Assembly: GCF_036785885.1 (NCBI RefSeq)
Contig: NC_092322.1
Location: 12,050,466-12,114,465 of the forward strand
Origin: Coffea arabica
Taxonomy: Eukaryota; Streptophyta; Magnoliopsida; Gentianales; Rubiaceae
Direction of reading: 5' to 3'
Length of the DNA: 64,000 nt
Part shown: in pieces, positions 52,728 through 64,000 of the stretch
Position numbering within the stretch: position 1 is the first letter of the stretch
Layout: every line of letters begins with the position of its first letter
Position numbers and translations under genes: made by a program
The notes under the pieces: model-generated
The model's input: only the letters and a program-made list of their open reading frames with translations
Told to the model about the DNA's origin: nothing
Databases searched by the model: none

Positions 52728-53277
52728 GACCACCTACTAGATCGACCCAATGCTTTATAGAGCTGCCACCATCCAACTTAGACCATCCTAAGGTAATAAG
52801 CATTGCATAAGAACAAATTTTACTTCGAAAAAGTTCCAAATTGTTTATCTAAACGCAACTCTTATAATTAACATTTGCATTATGCATTATTGTTTAAGTA
52901 TTTTGCATGTAATCTATCATAACACAAAATTTTGAGATTGTCATCTTCTACCTCAGGCTTTTCCAAATGAGGAAGGTGATATTCTAGCATTGCCAGAAAG
53001 AATTTCCCGCGATTCATTATTTGAGGACAACACTATTAAGGTTAGTGGCTTTATTTAATTATACATATTTTTTGGCCAAAGAAAGAAATGGTTTCTTCGA
53101 ATGGCCGCTTATTTACTTTTAGCTTTAGCACATATATGACTGAGGGGTACTTAAATTCTTATGTTGTTATTGAACTAGGATGCTTTAGGAGGGATTGAAG
53201 CAATTGAAGACAATGAAATGCCGGAGTCAGGCGACTTACTCATTGATGAGAATTTCAACTTGGATTTTGATAGCTAA
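52728..53277 (+). CDS. C-terminal exons of an unidentified acidic protein (partial)
   Basis: Three exon candidates with GT-AG borders and compatible phases: 52728-52792, 52957-53040 and 53179-53277, ending in TAA. The frame reads IELPPSNLDHPK, AFPNEEGDILALPERISRDS and ends GDLLIDENFNLDFDS; about 82 residues, very rich in Asp/Glu. The first exon is open in only one frame, which then continues through both others, a good sign for coding. The 5' part was not found with confidence; the gene may be a remnant. I do not recognise the family. Confidence 0.45.
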
Positions 53278-53859
53278 CTTGTTTGGCATAATGCTTAGAA
53301 ATTTCAAAAACGAACTTGAATTATACATCTTTTCATCTTCTTTCTCGAATTATTTATGTAGAGGATTGGACAAAATAGTTAGTTAAGCTTCAGTTTATGT
53401 GTTAAAATACCATACATTATTGTTAAGACAAATTTTAAGAGTTGGGACAACTTTCAATTAGCTTGACATGCTTAATTGTTTTGTGTTTTCTATTGATTTT
53501 TTTTTTTATGAAATTACATCTAAATTGAAAGGAAAGATGATTGGAATTCCATTTGCAAAATAAGGTAAAACGTTTTATATATATATATATATTACACAAT
53601 ATGAGTAAGATTATTATGGTTATGGTCCTTGCGTTGAATCGGTTCTAATATTGGTCTTTTAAATTAAATAATTTTTTTAATTTTTGGTCTTTTTGAGTTT
53701 GAATTCTGAATTGTTGATTTTTTTTCCTTGAAAAAGGTTACAAAGATGAAGGTTGTACCATTCTAAATGCATGCCCCAATCATGATATACAAAATGTTTC
53801 ATAGGAAGGTATTTACTAAAAATTTTATTAGTAAAGGAATATCAATGATGCAAAGGAAT

Positions 53860-54300
53860 ATCAAGTTCAGTGCATAGCTATAAATTTTCCTGCTTTCTAT
53901 CCATATTTTTCCATCCTATTATTAGGTCTCGAACATCCTTAAGAATCATATGAACTATATACTCAGGAGAATGCAATGTTTTCTTAAACACCTGTTGATT
54001 TGATTCCTGCTCCACCACAAGTGATACACACTGGCTGCAAATGTCATCCTTTTAACTTGAGAAACATAGTTTTGCTGAGAGCAATGCATGATCATCCATT
54101 GCAATTCTCTATCCCACTCAAGAGTCTGCCTGTAAATCAAACACTTTTGTTGCACTTGTTCCCACACATAGCTGGAATATGGACACAAGAAAAATAGGTG
54201 GCCAAGAGTTTCCATAAATTGATCTTCCTTAAATTGCTTGAGAACTCATAATTGAATCAAGGTGTTTCCTTCCTTAGGTTTCCTCCTAGCTATGTTATAA
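53860..54300 (-). mobile_element. LINE remnant, zinc-binding C-terminal region
   Basis: The minus strand reads METLGHLFFLCPYSSYVWEQ and further VKRMTFAASVYHLWWSRNQ, the pattern of the zf-RVT region found after the reverse transcriptase in plant L1-type LINEs (HLFF.CPY...W and a Trp-rich continuation). Only this part is left; stops follow it and the flanks show neither reverse transcriptase nor a poly(A) tail. Ends are approximate. Confidence 0.7.
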
Positions 54301-54986
54301 ATTGGTGAGAAAATTTTGTCTTAAAGAAAGACAATTAATGAAAGATAAAGATGACTAAAAGGGTTAGAGAATTTGATAGTCCTCTAGGTGTATATAGTTT
54401 GGATGTATGAAGTTCATGATTGTCTATTAGACTTACAACAAATCTATACTATTGCTATAATATTATGGCAGTAAAAGTGCTAAACTTTACCGTCCAGCAT
54501 CCCACTCTTGAAATGATGTCATGTTCTTGAACTATTTTTTAGTGTGATGAAGCTCATAGTGAGTTTATATGATTTTGCTTCTAATTCCAGTTCAAAAATC
54601 CAAACTAAGTCTTCCTTAAATCTTAGTTTTATAAGAGAACTAAAAGTAGAGTCAGTATATCTTTTATCCATTATTAATGCTTTATTTTACAGTTGGGCAA
54701 TGGGGAAGACGTACGCAAACTAGCATTAAAAATGGTAGTTGGAAGTGACCTTAAATTTACAGAAGTTTTGTTCATGCAAGAAATTAATCTTGCCATCCAA
54801 CGTCATACTAGATAGATATGTACAAATTTGCTGAATGCAAAAAAAAAATAACCATAAAAAAAATAAACAAGGAAAACTCCCTAATAAATTCAACTCAAGT
54901 CACTCGTTTTGATCACTCATCCTCCTTGAATCCTCTGGTTTAGCACATTCTCTCTTCTTAATCCTTTTTCGTCGGTCTAGAAAATC

Positions 54987-57027
54987 ATGGCTCCAAAGGT
55001 GATTAAAATCAAAAGTAGTGCAATGATCAAGAAAAGGTAGATTATTTCCTTGTCTTCCTTATGGATCTGAATTCTCTTTTAGTTTTCTTTTGTTTTTTCC
55101 TTCCAATCTCTTTCTCTATTTGGCACATTTAGGTGAGAATTCGATTGGAATTTGCTAATTCCTAACAAGTTTCATTTAAAATGGCAGAAAATTCATCAAA
55201 CATAACATGCTCGAGTCGTCCGGTCGATTTAGTGTTTCAAATTGTTCTTTAAAAAACAAAAATAAAGCCATGCATGAATGAAAATTAATCATAAAAATTA
55301 ATCACCAAAATTTTAGGATTATTACATGCATACACATTTAATTTCTTACTGTAAGCTATAAGTACGTGAATCATAATCTGTCTCAGCTTGATCTTCACTC
55401 CAATCATCAATTGGAATACAGGAACTTCTAATGTAGCTGGTAAAGATCTTGCATTGGATGCACATTAAAAATGGCAAAATTAATTATGGCTGCAAGTGTT
55501 TATCGAAAGCGCTTAATTACATGAAGAAAATTATTCTTAATGGTGTCTATGATGTAAGATAAAAAGGTTTATCTACTTCATATGAGTTTAGTTTCCCAGT
55601 GTTAACTGTCAATTATTTTTTTTTTTTTTTTGTTGTTTACCGTTAATGTTATTGTTCCCTTTTGATTTTTTTTTTTACAGCTCAAATTACAGGGGCATCC
55701 TTAACAACACCAACTACCAGAGTGGAACGAGTTTTCGTGAGGTAAAATGACATCTCTAAATTGATTTGAATAAAATGAACTATCAAAATTATAGATCTCC
55801 AAATTAACCACCTAATGCACTTAGACTAGAGTTTTGCTAGTTAACAAAATAATGTTAGTTCTCACACTTTTCAAAATAATGTACTACTGATTGCTATTAC
55901 TCATTCACATTTTGCACCATGGTTGGTTCATCACAGTGTAAAGGATAAAATTTAGAAATTTACATTTCTTATCAAATGGATCCTAGAGCATTTGCATAAG
56001 TCAATTTTTAACAACTTAGAGAATAGCATGTTTTTCATGGGTTTTTTTTTTTTTTTTTTTTTGGTACTTTTGAATTTGCAGGAGATACTCAACAAATTGT
56101 CGCAGAATCTCATTTGTCGCAGTTGTGCAGCGCTCGCCTGGTTCTCACTTTTTCTTGCTCTCCATCCCTTTCCCTACCCACCTCAATCCACCCTTAGGCT
56201 TGGTTTGGGAATTTAGGATAGAAAAGAAAAGAAGAGATATTTGAAGTTATGCAAGAAAGAAAAGAAAAGAAAAGAAAAGAGGAGAAGGAAAGAGATTTCA
56301 ATATTATTTAGGAGTTTAGAAAAAAAAAACAAAATGATTTCGGACACATATGTTATGAAAATTTCGTTGAGAAAACATTCAAGGGTAGAGTTCGTATGAA
56401 ACAACTCTCAAACAAGTGTCTTTTTTTATTTTTCTCTCCCTTCCCTTTCCTTTCCCCCCAAATCTTCAACTCCCAAACTAAGCCCTAAATCACCCACACC
56501 ATTGGCCTTCTTTCTGGACTATAAAACATGATTTTTTTTCCCCTGATTTATGCATATAACTACTATATCATGGGTTCTCACGGATTTGTTACAACGTTTA
56601 CTAACTCTTTTTTGTTTTTTTTTTTTTAACTGGGGAATCTTTTTGGATGCTGCAAACACAGGCTTGAGGTAATGCAAGGAACCCTCTTAATCACTTAGTC
56701 TTTAGCTTTCTTTTTCATGTATTTAACTATCATCCCATTACTGAAGAATTATTTCCTACTCTTATGCCAGTCATTTGAAGCTGATCTTCAGAAAGTGAGA
56801 CTCGACTTGCAGGCTGTGGAAAGAGCCATCAAGTTAGTAGCCATACAACTAATTTTTACCCATTGTTTCTATTGACAATTAGCTTTGCTAATATAAGTGT
56901 AATGGCCCTTTACTGTATAACACATATTAACCAATATGCTGCTATCTCATTTCTTTCCAGGAGAAGAAACAGGTCATCCAAGGGCATGGCTCAGCTCAAA
57001 CTCAAGCCATTTGTCCACAGCAAGTGA
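54987..57027 (+). CDS. Candidate small basic coiled-coil protein with micro-exons
   Basis: Proposed exons 54987-55036, 55681-55741, 56082-56098, 56662-56668, 56771-56832, 56961-57027, all with GT-AG borders and matching phases, giving 87 residues. The product starts MAPKVIKIKSSAMIKKRSS, continues with a Ser/Asn-rich stretch, then a heptad-like helix (SFEADLQKVRLDLQAVERAI) and a basic tail (KRRNRSSKGMAQLKLKPF). The 17-nt and 7-nt exons are optional: skipping both also keeps frame. A 296-bp miniature element lies in the intron between them. The two 3' exons are the best supported; start and micro-exons are inference. No family recognised; nuclear location would fit the basic ends. Confidence 0.45.
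56194..56488. mobile_element. Miniature inverted-repeat element
   Basis: TTAGGCTTGGTTTGGGAATT at the left pairs with the reverse complement of the right end (TTAGGGCTTAGTTTGGGAGT). The interior is purine-rich on the left and pyrimidine-rich on the right (AAAAGAAAAG against CTTTCCTTTCC), so the element folds back over much of its length. Non-coding. Confidence 0.65.
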
Positions 57028-58185
57028 CAATCGCTTGATGACAAGCTTTCAAGAGCCTAATGAATGTGTTACATTTGGTATCCAATGGTTTGGAGTTTAA
57101 CATTATCTTAACTGAACGTGGACCCTTATGTGTGTTTTCATTTTGTCTCATGCAATAAATATATACTTGGGATTGTTAAATTGATTCATCAGTATCCGAT
57201 ATGATGCTACAAATATCCCTTTCTCGAGGAAACAGAGATGGAAAAATGGTATGCTTAATGAAGAGTTTCAGTATAAGCTTTATCCCTCCCTCCCTCCCTT
57301 GATATTCAGGGGAACTGTGCACAGGAACAAGTTGTGTACAGAAAGGAATAGAATCAAATATGGTGATTCAATTTATTGCATATGTCATATGCATCATCAA
57401 TGCATGAATGGCTTGTCTATACAGATTCATAGAGTCATGAACACAATGAGGGTTGTTTAAATCATATTTACACATAGTGAAGGTTGAAGTGGAAACAACA
57501 ACCTTATTTGATGATATGCAATATTTTTTTTTTCCTTGTAAAGAGTAGAACTAAGATCCATTTGTTGTTGAAAGGATATGCCAAAAGAAGTTAACAAGAT
57601 GTACATTTTCAAAACAAAAACAAGTGTAATGAGGTATTTAGATACTTGTTTATCAATTTTACTTTTACAAAGGTATAAACTTTTAAGAAAAAAAGATGAC
57701 ATTAATGGTACAACATTTGTGGCCAATAAAAAAAAAGTACCAATATTACCTAGTATAGGCAACAATAGTACATTCTTGAGCAACAAAAAGAAATAAAAGC
57801 TTTTATTCATCAATAATTATCACTATAGATGGCATCACCAAATATAGGGAGACAAAAGAAAGAAAGAAAGAAAGAGATATTATGTGCATAGTTATATTGA
57901 TGGATTATCATGTTCTCAGACTAAGAAACAAGTTTAAATATGCCTTCGGAGAAGCAAATTCTATCCGGTTCTACTGAAAAGGGCAAACCATCGCTATCAT
58001 GGTTTGAGCTTGAACCACTTTTACCTTCGCAATTACAGCATTGAACTTTTTCAACATGCTGTTTTTGATTGGAAACGTTATACCATGTATATATATATAT
58101 ATAAAGAAGCTAAAGAAGAAAAGCTACTGTGTTTCTTCTTGCCTAAATCTTTAACAGATAAACCTTTGGAGACAGAAAAAAAAAT
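57028..58185. other. Convergent 3' spacer before the MADS gene
   Basis: No gene seen. Contains short simple repeats: (TCCC)n near 57283-57299, (GAAA)n near 57858-57872 and (AT)n near 58088-58101. The 3' UTR of the MADS gene lies at its right side. Confidence 0.5.
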
Positions 58186-58313
58186 TCATTCCATAGTTTC
58201 GTAATTTGCAGCTTCTTCACTACGCAGCGGTTGACAAGTTGATGCAAATTTAGAATGCTGAGATGGTGGTGTCATGGAGATGGCACTGGTGCTCGAAATC
58301 CCATTCTGGCATA

Positions 58314-58350
<37 letters not shown>

Positions 58351-61000
58351 CACATTAGCAGCAAATCCCCTGTTTTGATACTTCTTGATTTAATCTAATA
58401 CCAGCAAAAGTAATACAAGTTTGATACTTGAGCACAATTTCAGAAACAAGTTCTTAGCTTCACGGGAAAGGTGACAACATAGGATGGATCTCCCTTTTGT
58501 GGGTGCATAACATATTATTTATAATTAATGAATTTTATGATCTTTAATCATGCTCATTTAGAATAGAAGAATGAGGAGATCTTCAACTCCATGGTTTTTC
58601 CATTGTTCATTCATGAAATGATTCTCAGATTCATAACGTCTCAATTAATGGGGGCATTTTTTTTTTTTAATATTTTGCTGGTTGCTAAGGTTTAGAATCT
58701 GTCAAGTTATATACAAGGGTTAATGAAATTGAAGTTCAATCAATTTTGCATCCAATGATACAGAGGAAAAAAATAAACAAATAAAGTTGCTTCATTTGTA
58801 CCCTAAATTCAAGCGATTTTAATGGTGTTAAGCCATAGCTCCATCAACACACATTAGCTATGTTTACTTGTCAGTTTTACAAATGTTTTTGGCCAAGTCA
58901 TGTGAACTTCTTAGATTTTATGGTATTGTCAAATTTGTACCACTGCAATTTCAATGATAGCATAAATGGTTCAAAGAATGAGAGCCCTTACCAGAGAGAC
59001 TGAAGTTTCTTGTGATAAAGGAGGTTGAAATATTTCAACTGAGCCATGCCATTGTGGAGGGCAGTCATGATTCAAGCTGCTAAAGTGATACCCTTCTTCA
59101 TTTTGACTCGTGTGGCACATCGAATTCTGAACTTTTGGTGATGACTGATTCCTAAGAATGGATTATATATCAAAAGTCAAATTCTGCTTACTAACAAGAG
59201 TAGCAAAACAGGATTTGTGTCAAATTGATAGGCAAAAAAGGTCCAAACCTAATAAGAATAAAAGATGCCTCATCAGGTCCAACAGACACACAATTTGAAC
59301 CATTGGTGTCTGTTTTATGGCCATGCTGAGCAAGCCAAGAACTAAATTCCGAGTTCTCAAGAGATCTGTTTCCCTCTACTTGTGCATTGATTATATACTG
59401 AACCACTGAGTTTATTTGCTGCAATCAGCATAACAAAAATTTAAAGGGTATTAAACTTTAGTGGCACTGGTTAAAAGAAGTTGATTGAATCCAAAGAAAG
59501 AAATGATCATCAATATCACGATATGGAATCCAAAAGCATGCAGAATCATATACGAAAAAAACCACCACCAACCACACAACAAAAAGCTGTGGACTTACCT
59601 CAACAGTTTCTTGATAACTTGAAGAGTGGTCGGTCAATAAATGCCTCTAAAACAAGAAATATACCAAAAATGTAAAATCATATATTTTGCATATAGGACT
59701 TGTCAGCCACAATGTAGGAGGAGATAGATAGAGGACTTCTTATGGGAAATGGGATGCTGATTTTACCTTCCTTTTCTCTACAAGGTTCAATGCTTCTGAA
59801 AGGCGCTCTTCAGATGACTCAATTTCGCCTAACGATGTAAATTTTTGTGGGTCTGGTTCCAGTAATCTTCGAATTTAACATAAAAAAAAAAAGAGAGTTA
59901 TTTAGAAACTCTAAGCCTTGATGCCTAAAATTCTTAGATGTATTAAGCTAAATAAATCATAAATTGACAGAATCTAAGTAGTAATTAACTCTCCTTAGAA
60001 TAATCAATTTCCTAACTTGCCTTAGCTGTTCCTTGGCTATTTCAAGTTGATGCTGCAAGTTCATAATTTCTTGTTTATATTCCTAAAGACAAACAAAAAA
60101 AAAAAAAGAAAAAAAAAAGATACTCATTACTATAAAAGCAAGGCCTCAATTAAGGAAGACTGCAGCTAAATTCTAAGCTTCTGAACTCTGCCTTTTTACC
60201 TGTGATTGTGCGCTTAGAACTTCAGAGCTGATCCAAGACAGTACTGACATCAGAATTATCAAACAATACCATCCCAACTGAGAAAGGTATTCATACAAAA
60301 GGAAAATAAAGCAAAAACATTCCATATTAAGGGATTAAAGGATCAGAAAACGACCTTTGAGCTGCAGCATCTTCAGATTTGAGTCTCATTAACGTGCTTA
60401 TTACATACTGCAATATTTAGTAGGTGCAACATTTGAGTTTGAGCTTCTTGTTCTCTCTCGTTCAAATTTATAAGTATCATTGAAAATTAAGATTTGCCTT
60501 ACCTCTTTATCGTGAACAATGCTGCAAATTTGGAAAAGAACATTGCATCGCATTATTGCTCATCAAGGGGGAAAAAGTACAAAAAAGGAACAAGAGAACA
60601 TATTTACCACAACAATAATGAAATGAAGGTAGAAAAATAAATTTTAAAAAAAATACCCTTCTGAATCATGATCCGATTCTCTTTCCTCATCCTTCAGATT
60701 GAAATATTGTAACATTACGTCTTCAATTCTGTAGCCAGCAATTGAGAAAAAAAAATTATAAGTAATTCTCCATTAAGAAAATGCATGCAAATCTCTTGTA
60801 TGAATTACATAATACCTTTTGGTGCCTGAGAAGTAGCTAATGCGGCCAGAAGGAGATACCATGAAAAGGGCTATGTCAATGTCACATAAAACAGCAAGTT
60901 CATAAGCCTTTTTAAGGATTCCATTCCTACGTTTGGAAAATGTTACTTGTCTATTTGTGTTATTTACAATTCTTGATATTGGAAGCTTAACACGTCCCAT
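58186..61000 (-). CDS. MIKC*-type MADS-box transcription factor (AGL66/67/104-like)
   Basis: Eleven exons on the minus strand: 61000-60816, 60728-60657, 60521-60503, 60407-60355, 60227-60200, 60082-60021, 59866-59767, 59646-59599, 59418-59249, 59151-58992, 58305-58186; all joins keep frame, 338 residues. Residues 1-61 are the MADS domain ([49 protein letters not shown]). The I region follows ([19 protein letters not shown]) with short exons of 19, 53 and 28 nt, then a K-like coiled coil ([20 protein letters not shown]) and [12 protein letters not shown], which I recall as the LRRYEPDP motif of the MIKC* S clade. These factors form heterodimers with P-clade partners and control late pollen genes in Arabidopsis. 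Start is the ATG of MGRVKL; an in-frame ATG 30 bp upstream lacks conservation. Intron 59867-60020 has a GC donor. Exon 5 is the least certain. Confidence 0.9.
58313..58345. repeat. (AT)n microsatellite in the last MADS intron
   Basis: About 16 AT units just inside the acceptor side of the last intron (exon ends at 58305). It is missing from the decayed copy at 48997-49512, so it arose or expanded after that duplication. Confidence 0.85.
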
Positions 61001-62349
61001 TGTTAGCCTAATCTGGGGAATATGTTCCACAGCTTCGAAGTCAAGAATTTCAAAAATCGTTCCTAATTGTTATCAATATATCAGAAGGTACAGAATGGGG
61101 GAGAAAGGAGGAGGAAGAAGGGCTATTGAACAAATTGGTTGACCCTGTCGTCTAGGAAAGCTTGGTGGTGATTCTGGAAGATTAATGATACGTGTCATCT
61201 TGAAGGGTGGTGGAGTTTGTTTTGAATTAGTTTTGTAACCGGAAAATACTCACGACTTATGCTACAATGACATGTAACATCTTTACCTCGGGAAGAATAA
61301 GGTATCAATTTGGTGCAATCGGGTGATACAGATTGCAGGTTCTAACTTCTAACATGGGTAGCTGTAGTATGTGTATATATATACATATCAACATTCGAAA
61401 GGTAATTATTAAAACGCTACCAAATTCATGTGTATATCTATAGGATGAAAAGAGTAAAAAAGAACCAATTAAGCCAGCAAAATTACAAATAAAGCAACAG
61501 ATTGATTCAATTCACTGCTAGCAACCAATTTAACAAACAAGAGTAAACCGGGTTGGAAATACACAAAAGAAATGATAATGACAGTCTTGTAAATGGCACT
61601 ATGTGTGATCCGGTTAATAACGCAAAAAGAATCCCATTGTTGATTCAATTTACAGTCACCTATAAGATGGTTTGTGATTTATAATAAAATTTTTCTTATT
61701 GTGTAATTTTGTTAAATTTAGTGATTTTTAGATCAGTTATATTAGTGACATATTTTATGCCTTTTTTATACTAATTTTTTACTATTAGTGCATTTTTTTT
61801 TTGTCAAACAAATTGTATTGGATGATAGCCTAAAATCGTATTATATTGTTGAGAGTCATTAACATTTCCTTTTATTTTAACTCGGCAACTTTCTTGTTAA
61901 AATGGTCTCATATCGGATTTGGGGCAGGAACGATCAATAGAGAAATCGTCAGGAGCGATTTTGTGCATTTTGTACAACATATAATTCAGTTTACACAAGA
62001 TGTAATTTACTTTGCGTAACATATAACTATAAAATAAAACTTTGTGAACCCTACGCATAATGTGAAAAATAATATATAAAATAAAATCTGAACCTTATAT
62101 TTTTTTTTTTTTATCAAATCTTCACCATCAACCTTCTAAACGACTGCTTCTTGCAACCGTTCCTGTCTCAAATCCGCCCCATGACTCCCTCAATTTCTTT
62201 ATCCGTGGAGGGAAAAATGCCTTGCTATTACTTTGCCTTTTTGCTCTTTAATACTGACCATATCCAACACATCCAACAAGGCCCACGCATCACTCGCTAA
62301 AACCATCCACTATCAAAATTGAAATTCAGTTGCAAAGCAGATAGAAAAA
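61001..62349. other. Shared divergent promoter region, MADS and FKBP16-2
   Basis: 1.35 kb between two divergent start codons. No gene or clear transposon. The part next to 62350 is the leader of the immunophilin gene; the 61000-61140 part is the MADS leader. Confidence 0.5.
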
Positions 62350-64000
62350 ATGGCGGTCTCGACACTAACTCCAGCCATTGTGACACCAAATCCCAATTAC
62401 CAAGCCTTCAGACCCAAGCCCACATCTGCTACCTTCAGAGTAACTGCATTAGCATCGTCAAATTCACTGAATTCAACCACTCTTATCAGCAAGAAGCAGA
62501 TATGCCAAGTGGGGTTGGGACTTTTAGCTGCTTCAGTTGTGAGTTCAACACCATTGGATGCAAATGCAACCAGAATTGAGTACTATGCCACCACAGCTGA
62601 TCCCCCTTGCGAGTTCAGTTATGCTCGCTCAGGTCTTGGTTACTGTGATATTGCCGTTGGTTCTGGCCCTGAGGCCCCTCGTGGTGAACTTATCAATGTG
62701 AGTTCTTTACAGTTTAACTTCGGTCTTGTATTGATGTACATGTGAGCTGACTCCTTTTTTTTTTTTTTTTTTTGAGAATGGCTTTGAATTGGAGCTGCTT
62801 CTTGATTTGGTTTCTGATGATTGGTTCAGCACTGATTATTTGGAGAGGGGAGAATTTGACCAAACACTAGAGGGTGATTTTTTTTTTTATTTGAAGGGTG
62901 CTTAAATTCATGCTGGACAATCTATGGTCTGGGGAATTGAGTGAAATAGTAATTCAGAGAGTCCTGACAATGTCAAGTGTTTTTCTCTGCATTGTGTTGC
63001 TAAGAAGATGGGAAAGTCGGTGAAAATGCCTTGGAGAATTAGGGCGCAAGGTTGGGCTAATTCTAATGAGGGGTATTTTCTCTCAATCAATGTGTATGCA
63101 TTAATAGTTAATAGCAAAATTAAGCACCTCATTTTCTTTAATCCTTGAAAGCTAGCCCTTTTCACTTATTTTCTCTGAAAAGATTCATCATGTGTTGGTT
63201 TTCAGTAGCTTCCAGGATAATCAGTAAGGAGCAACGGCCTTTCAAAGTTAAACTCTTAAGAGCATGGTGTCAATAACCATGTTCTCCTTTCTCTACTGGT
63301 CCAAGTGCATTTTTTTTTTCCTTTTTCATTGTGATTGAAATTTTTATTTATCCTTTGGTCTATCATAATTTCTAGTGAAATTATCATAAAAGAGAGAAGG
63401 GACAAAAAGTAGAACTGATAAATATCTACCATTTTCTCACTGTAATGTTGCTTTTTCCGACAGGTTCACTACACTGCAAGGTTTGATGATGGGATAGTTT
63501 TTGATAGTAGCTACAAACGTGGTAGACCCCTAACTATGCGCATTGGTGTGGGCAAGGTTTGCAAATTCTTTCCTTCTCAAGTATAATTGATGCATCTTTC
63601 TGCTTTATTACATTGCTTCTGTTGATGCATAATAAGAAAGCCTGGTAGTGCTGTTGTTAAGCATTACCTGCATATATTTCAGAAGAACAAATTACATGCA
63701 GATGGTACGTATAAATTATTTTACTGCTGACTGATGCCCATATGCACTTCAGCATGCATAGAAGGAAATAAAGGTGCTCCATAGCACCTACTGCATTGAT
63801 CAAGTGTGTAACATTGTACGGTTTAGTTAGGGATTTTGTGTCAGTGGCATAGCTATGTTTGCAAGGTCTTTTACCAGTTAGTTTGCAAGGAAAATAAACC
63901 AGAGTTTAACTTCTTGGCTTAGGCATAAAGGCTATAGCTTAGCAACTCACTAAGATACATGATTCACATAGAAACAACAGGCATTAAGAAGAGTCACCAT
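62350..64000 (+). CDS. FKBP16-2: Thylakoid-lumen FKBP-type immunophilin FKBP16-2 / PnsL4, 5' part
   Basis: FKBP-fold protein of the thylakoid lumen; in Arabidopsis (from memory At4g39710) it is PnsL4, a lumenal subunit of the chloroplast NDH complex. Two exons are inside the window: 62350-62697 and 63464-63556; the rest lies beyond 64000. The N-terminus has a Ser/Thr/Pro-rich transit peptide, then a lumenal signal with a hydrophobic core (VGLGLLAASVVSS) ending DANA, a likely processing site. Lysines (SKKQ) stand where a twin arginine would be, so Sec-type import is as likely as Tat. The mature part begins EYYATTADPPCEFSYARSGL and continues LGYCD, GELINVHYTARFDDG and FDSSYKRGRPLTMRIGVGK. RIEYYATTADPPCE and RPLTMRIGVGK fit FKBP16-2 better than FKBP13. 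Confidence 0.9.

Noticed and set aside
57251-57813. Frames of 69-118 codons between the coiled-coil candidate and the MADS gene
   Set aside because: AT-rich, no homology, and they cross simple repeats.

Overview
The window is nuclear DNA of a flowering plant. It is AT-rich, its genes are split by GT-AG introns (with two GC-AG exceptions), and the spaces between genes hold small plant transposons (MULE- and hAT-type miniature elements, SINEs, 5'-truncated LINEs). The proteins are typical eudicot ones. The species and family cannot be fixed from this sequence alone.

Left part, 1-19.4 kb, is gene-rich. It holds the 3' two thirds of a group-2 sulfate transporter (1-4661, +), then on the minus strand a NEN4-like DEDDh exonuclease (5586-7050), the plastid prephenate/aspartate aminotransferase PAT (9471-14689) and an intronless TRAPPC12-like TPR protein (18197-19354). 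The sulfate transporter and NEN4 converge.

Middle part, 19.4-28.6 kb, is mostly transposon debris around one small secreted cysteine-rich peptide gene (23194-23962, -). Several insertions can be dated relative to each other and have exact target-site duplications.

From 28.6 to 47.4 kb there is a tandem array of three L-ascorbate-oxidase-type multicopper oxidases (28634-30939, 39188-41393, 45230-47435, all +), each with five exons at the same positions. The second and third copies are young duplicates and their 3' halves look homogenised by gene conversion. The spaces between them are filled by a 2.7-kb MULE-type element that itself holds a solo-LTR-like fossil and a miniature element, by a hAT-type element, and by a long inverted repeat just upstream of the third copy.

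Right part, 48-64 kb: a decayed copy of the 3' end of a MIKC* MADS-box gene (48997-49512), an unidentified set of acidic C-terminal exons (52728-53277, +), a candidate small basic coiled-coil gene with very short exons (54987-57027, +), the intact MIKC* MADS-box gene (58186-61000, -, AGL66/67/104 type) and, diverging from it, the start of a thylakoid-lumen FKBP16-2/PnsL4 immunophilin (62350 to the window end, +).

The genes belong to different processes (sulfate transport, phloem enucleation, phenylalanine synthesis, membrane trafficking, apoplastic redox, pollen regulation, chloroplast NDH assembly) and form no pathway together. From memory, NEN4, the TPR protein, an ascorbate oxidase and FKBP16-2 also lie close together near the lower end of Arabidopsis chromosome 4, so this looks like a conserved eudicot gene block enlarged by ascorbate-oxidase duplication and transposons. 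I saw no wholly new system. The strongest second-look items are the conversion tract, the long hairpin, the micro-exon coiled-coil gene, the cysteine-rich peptide and the two GC-AG introns.
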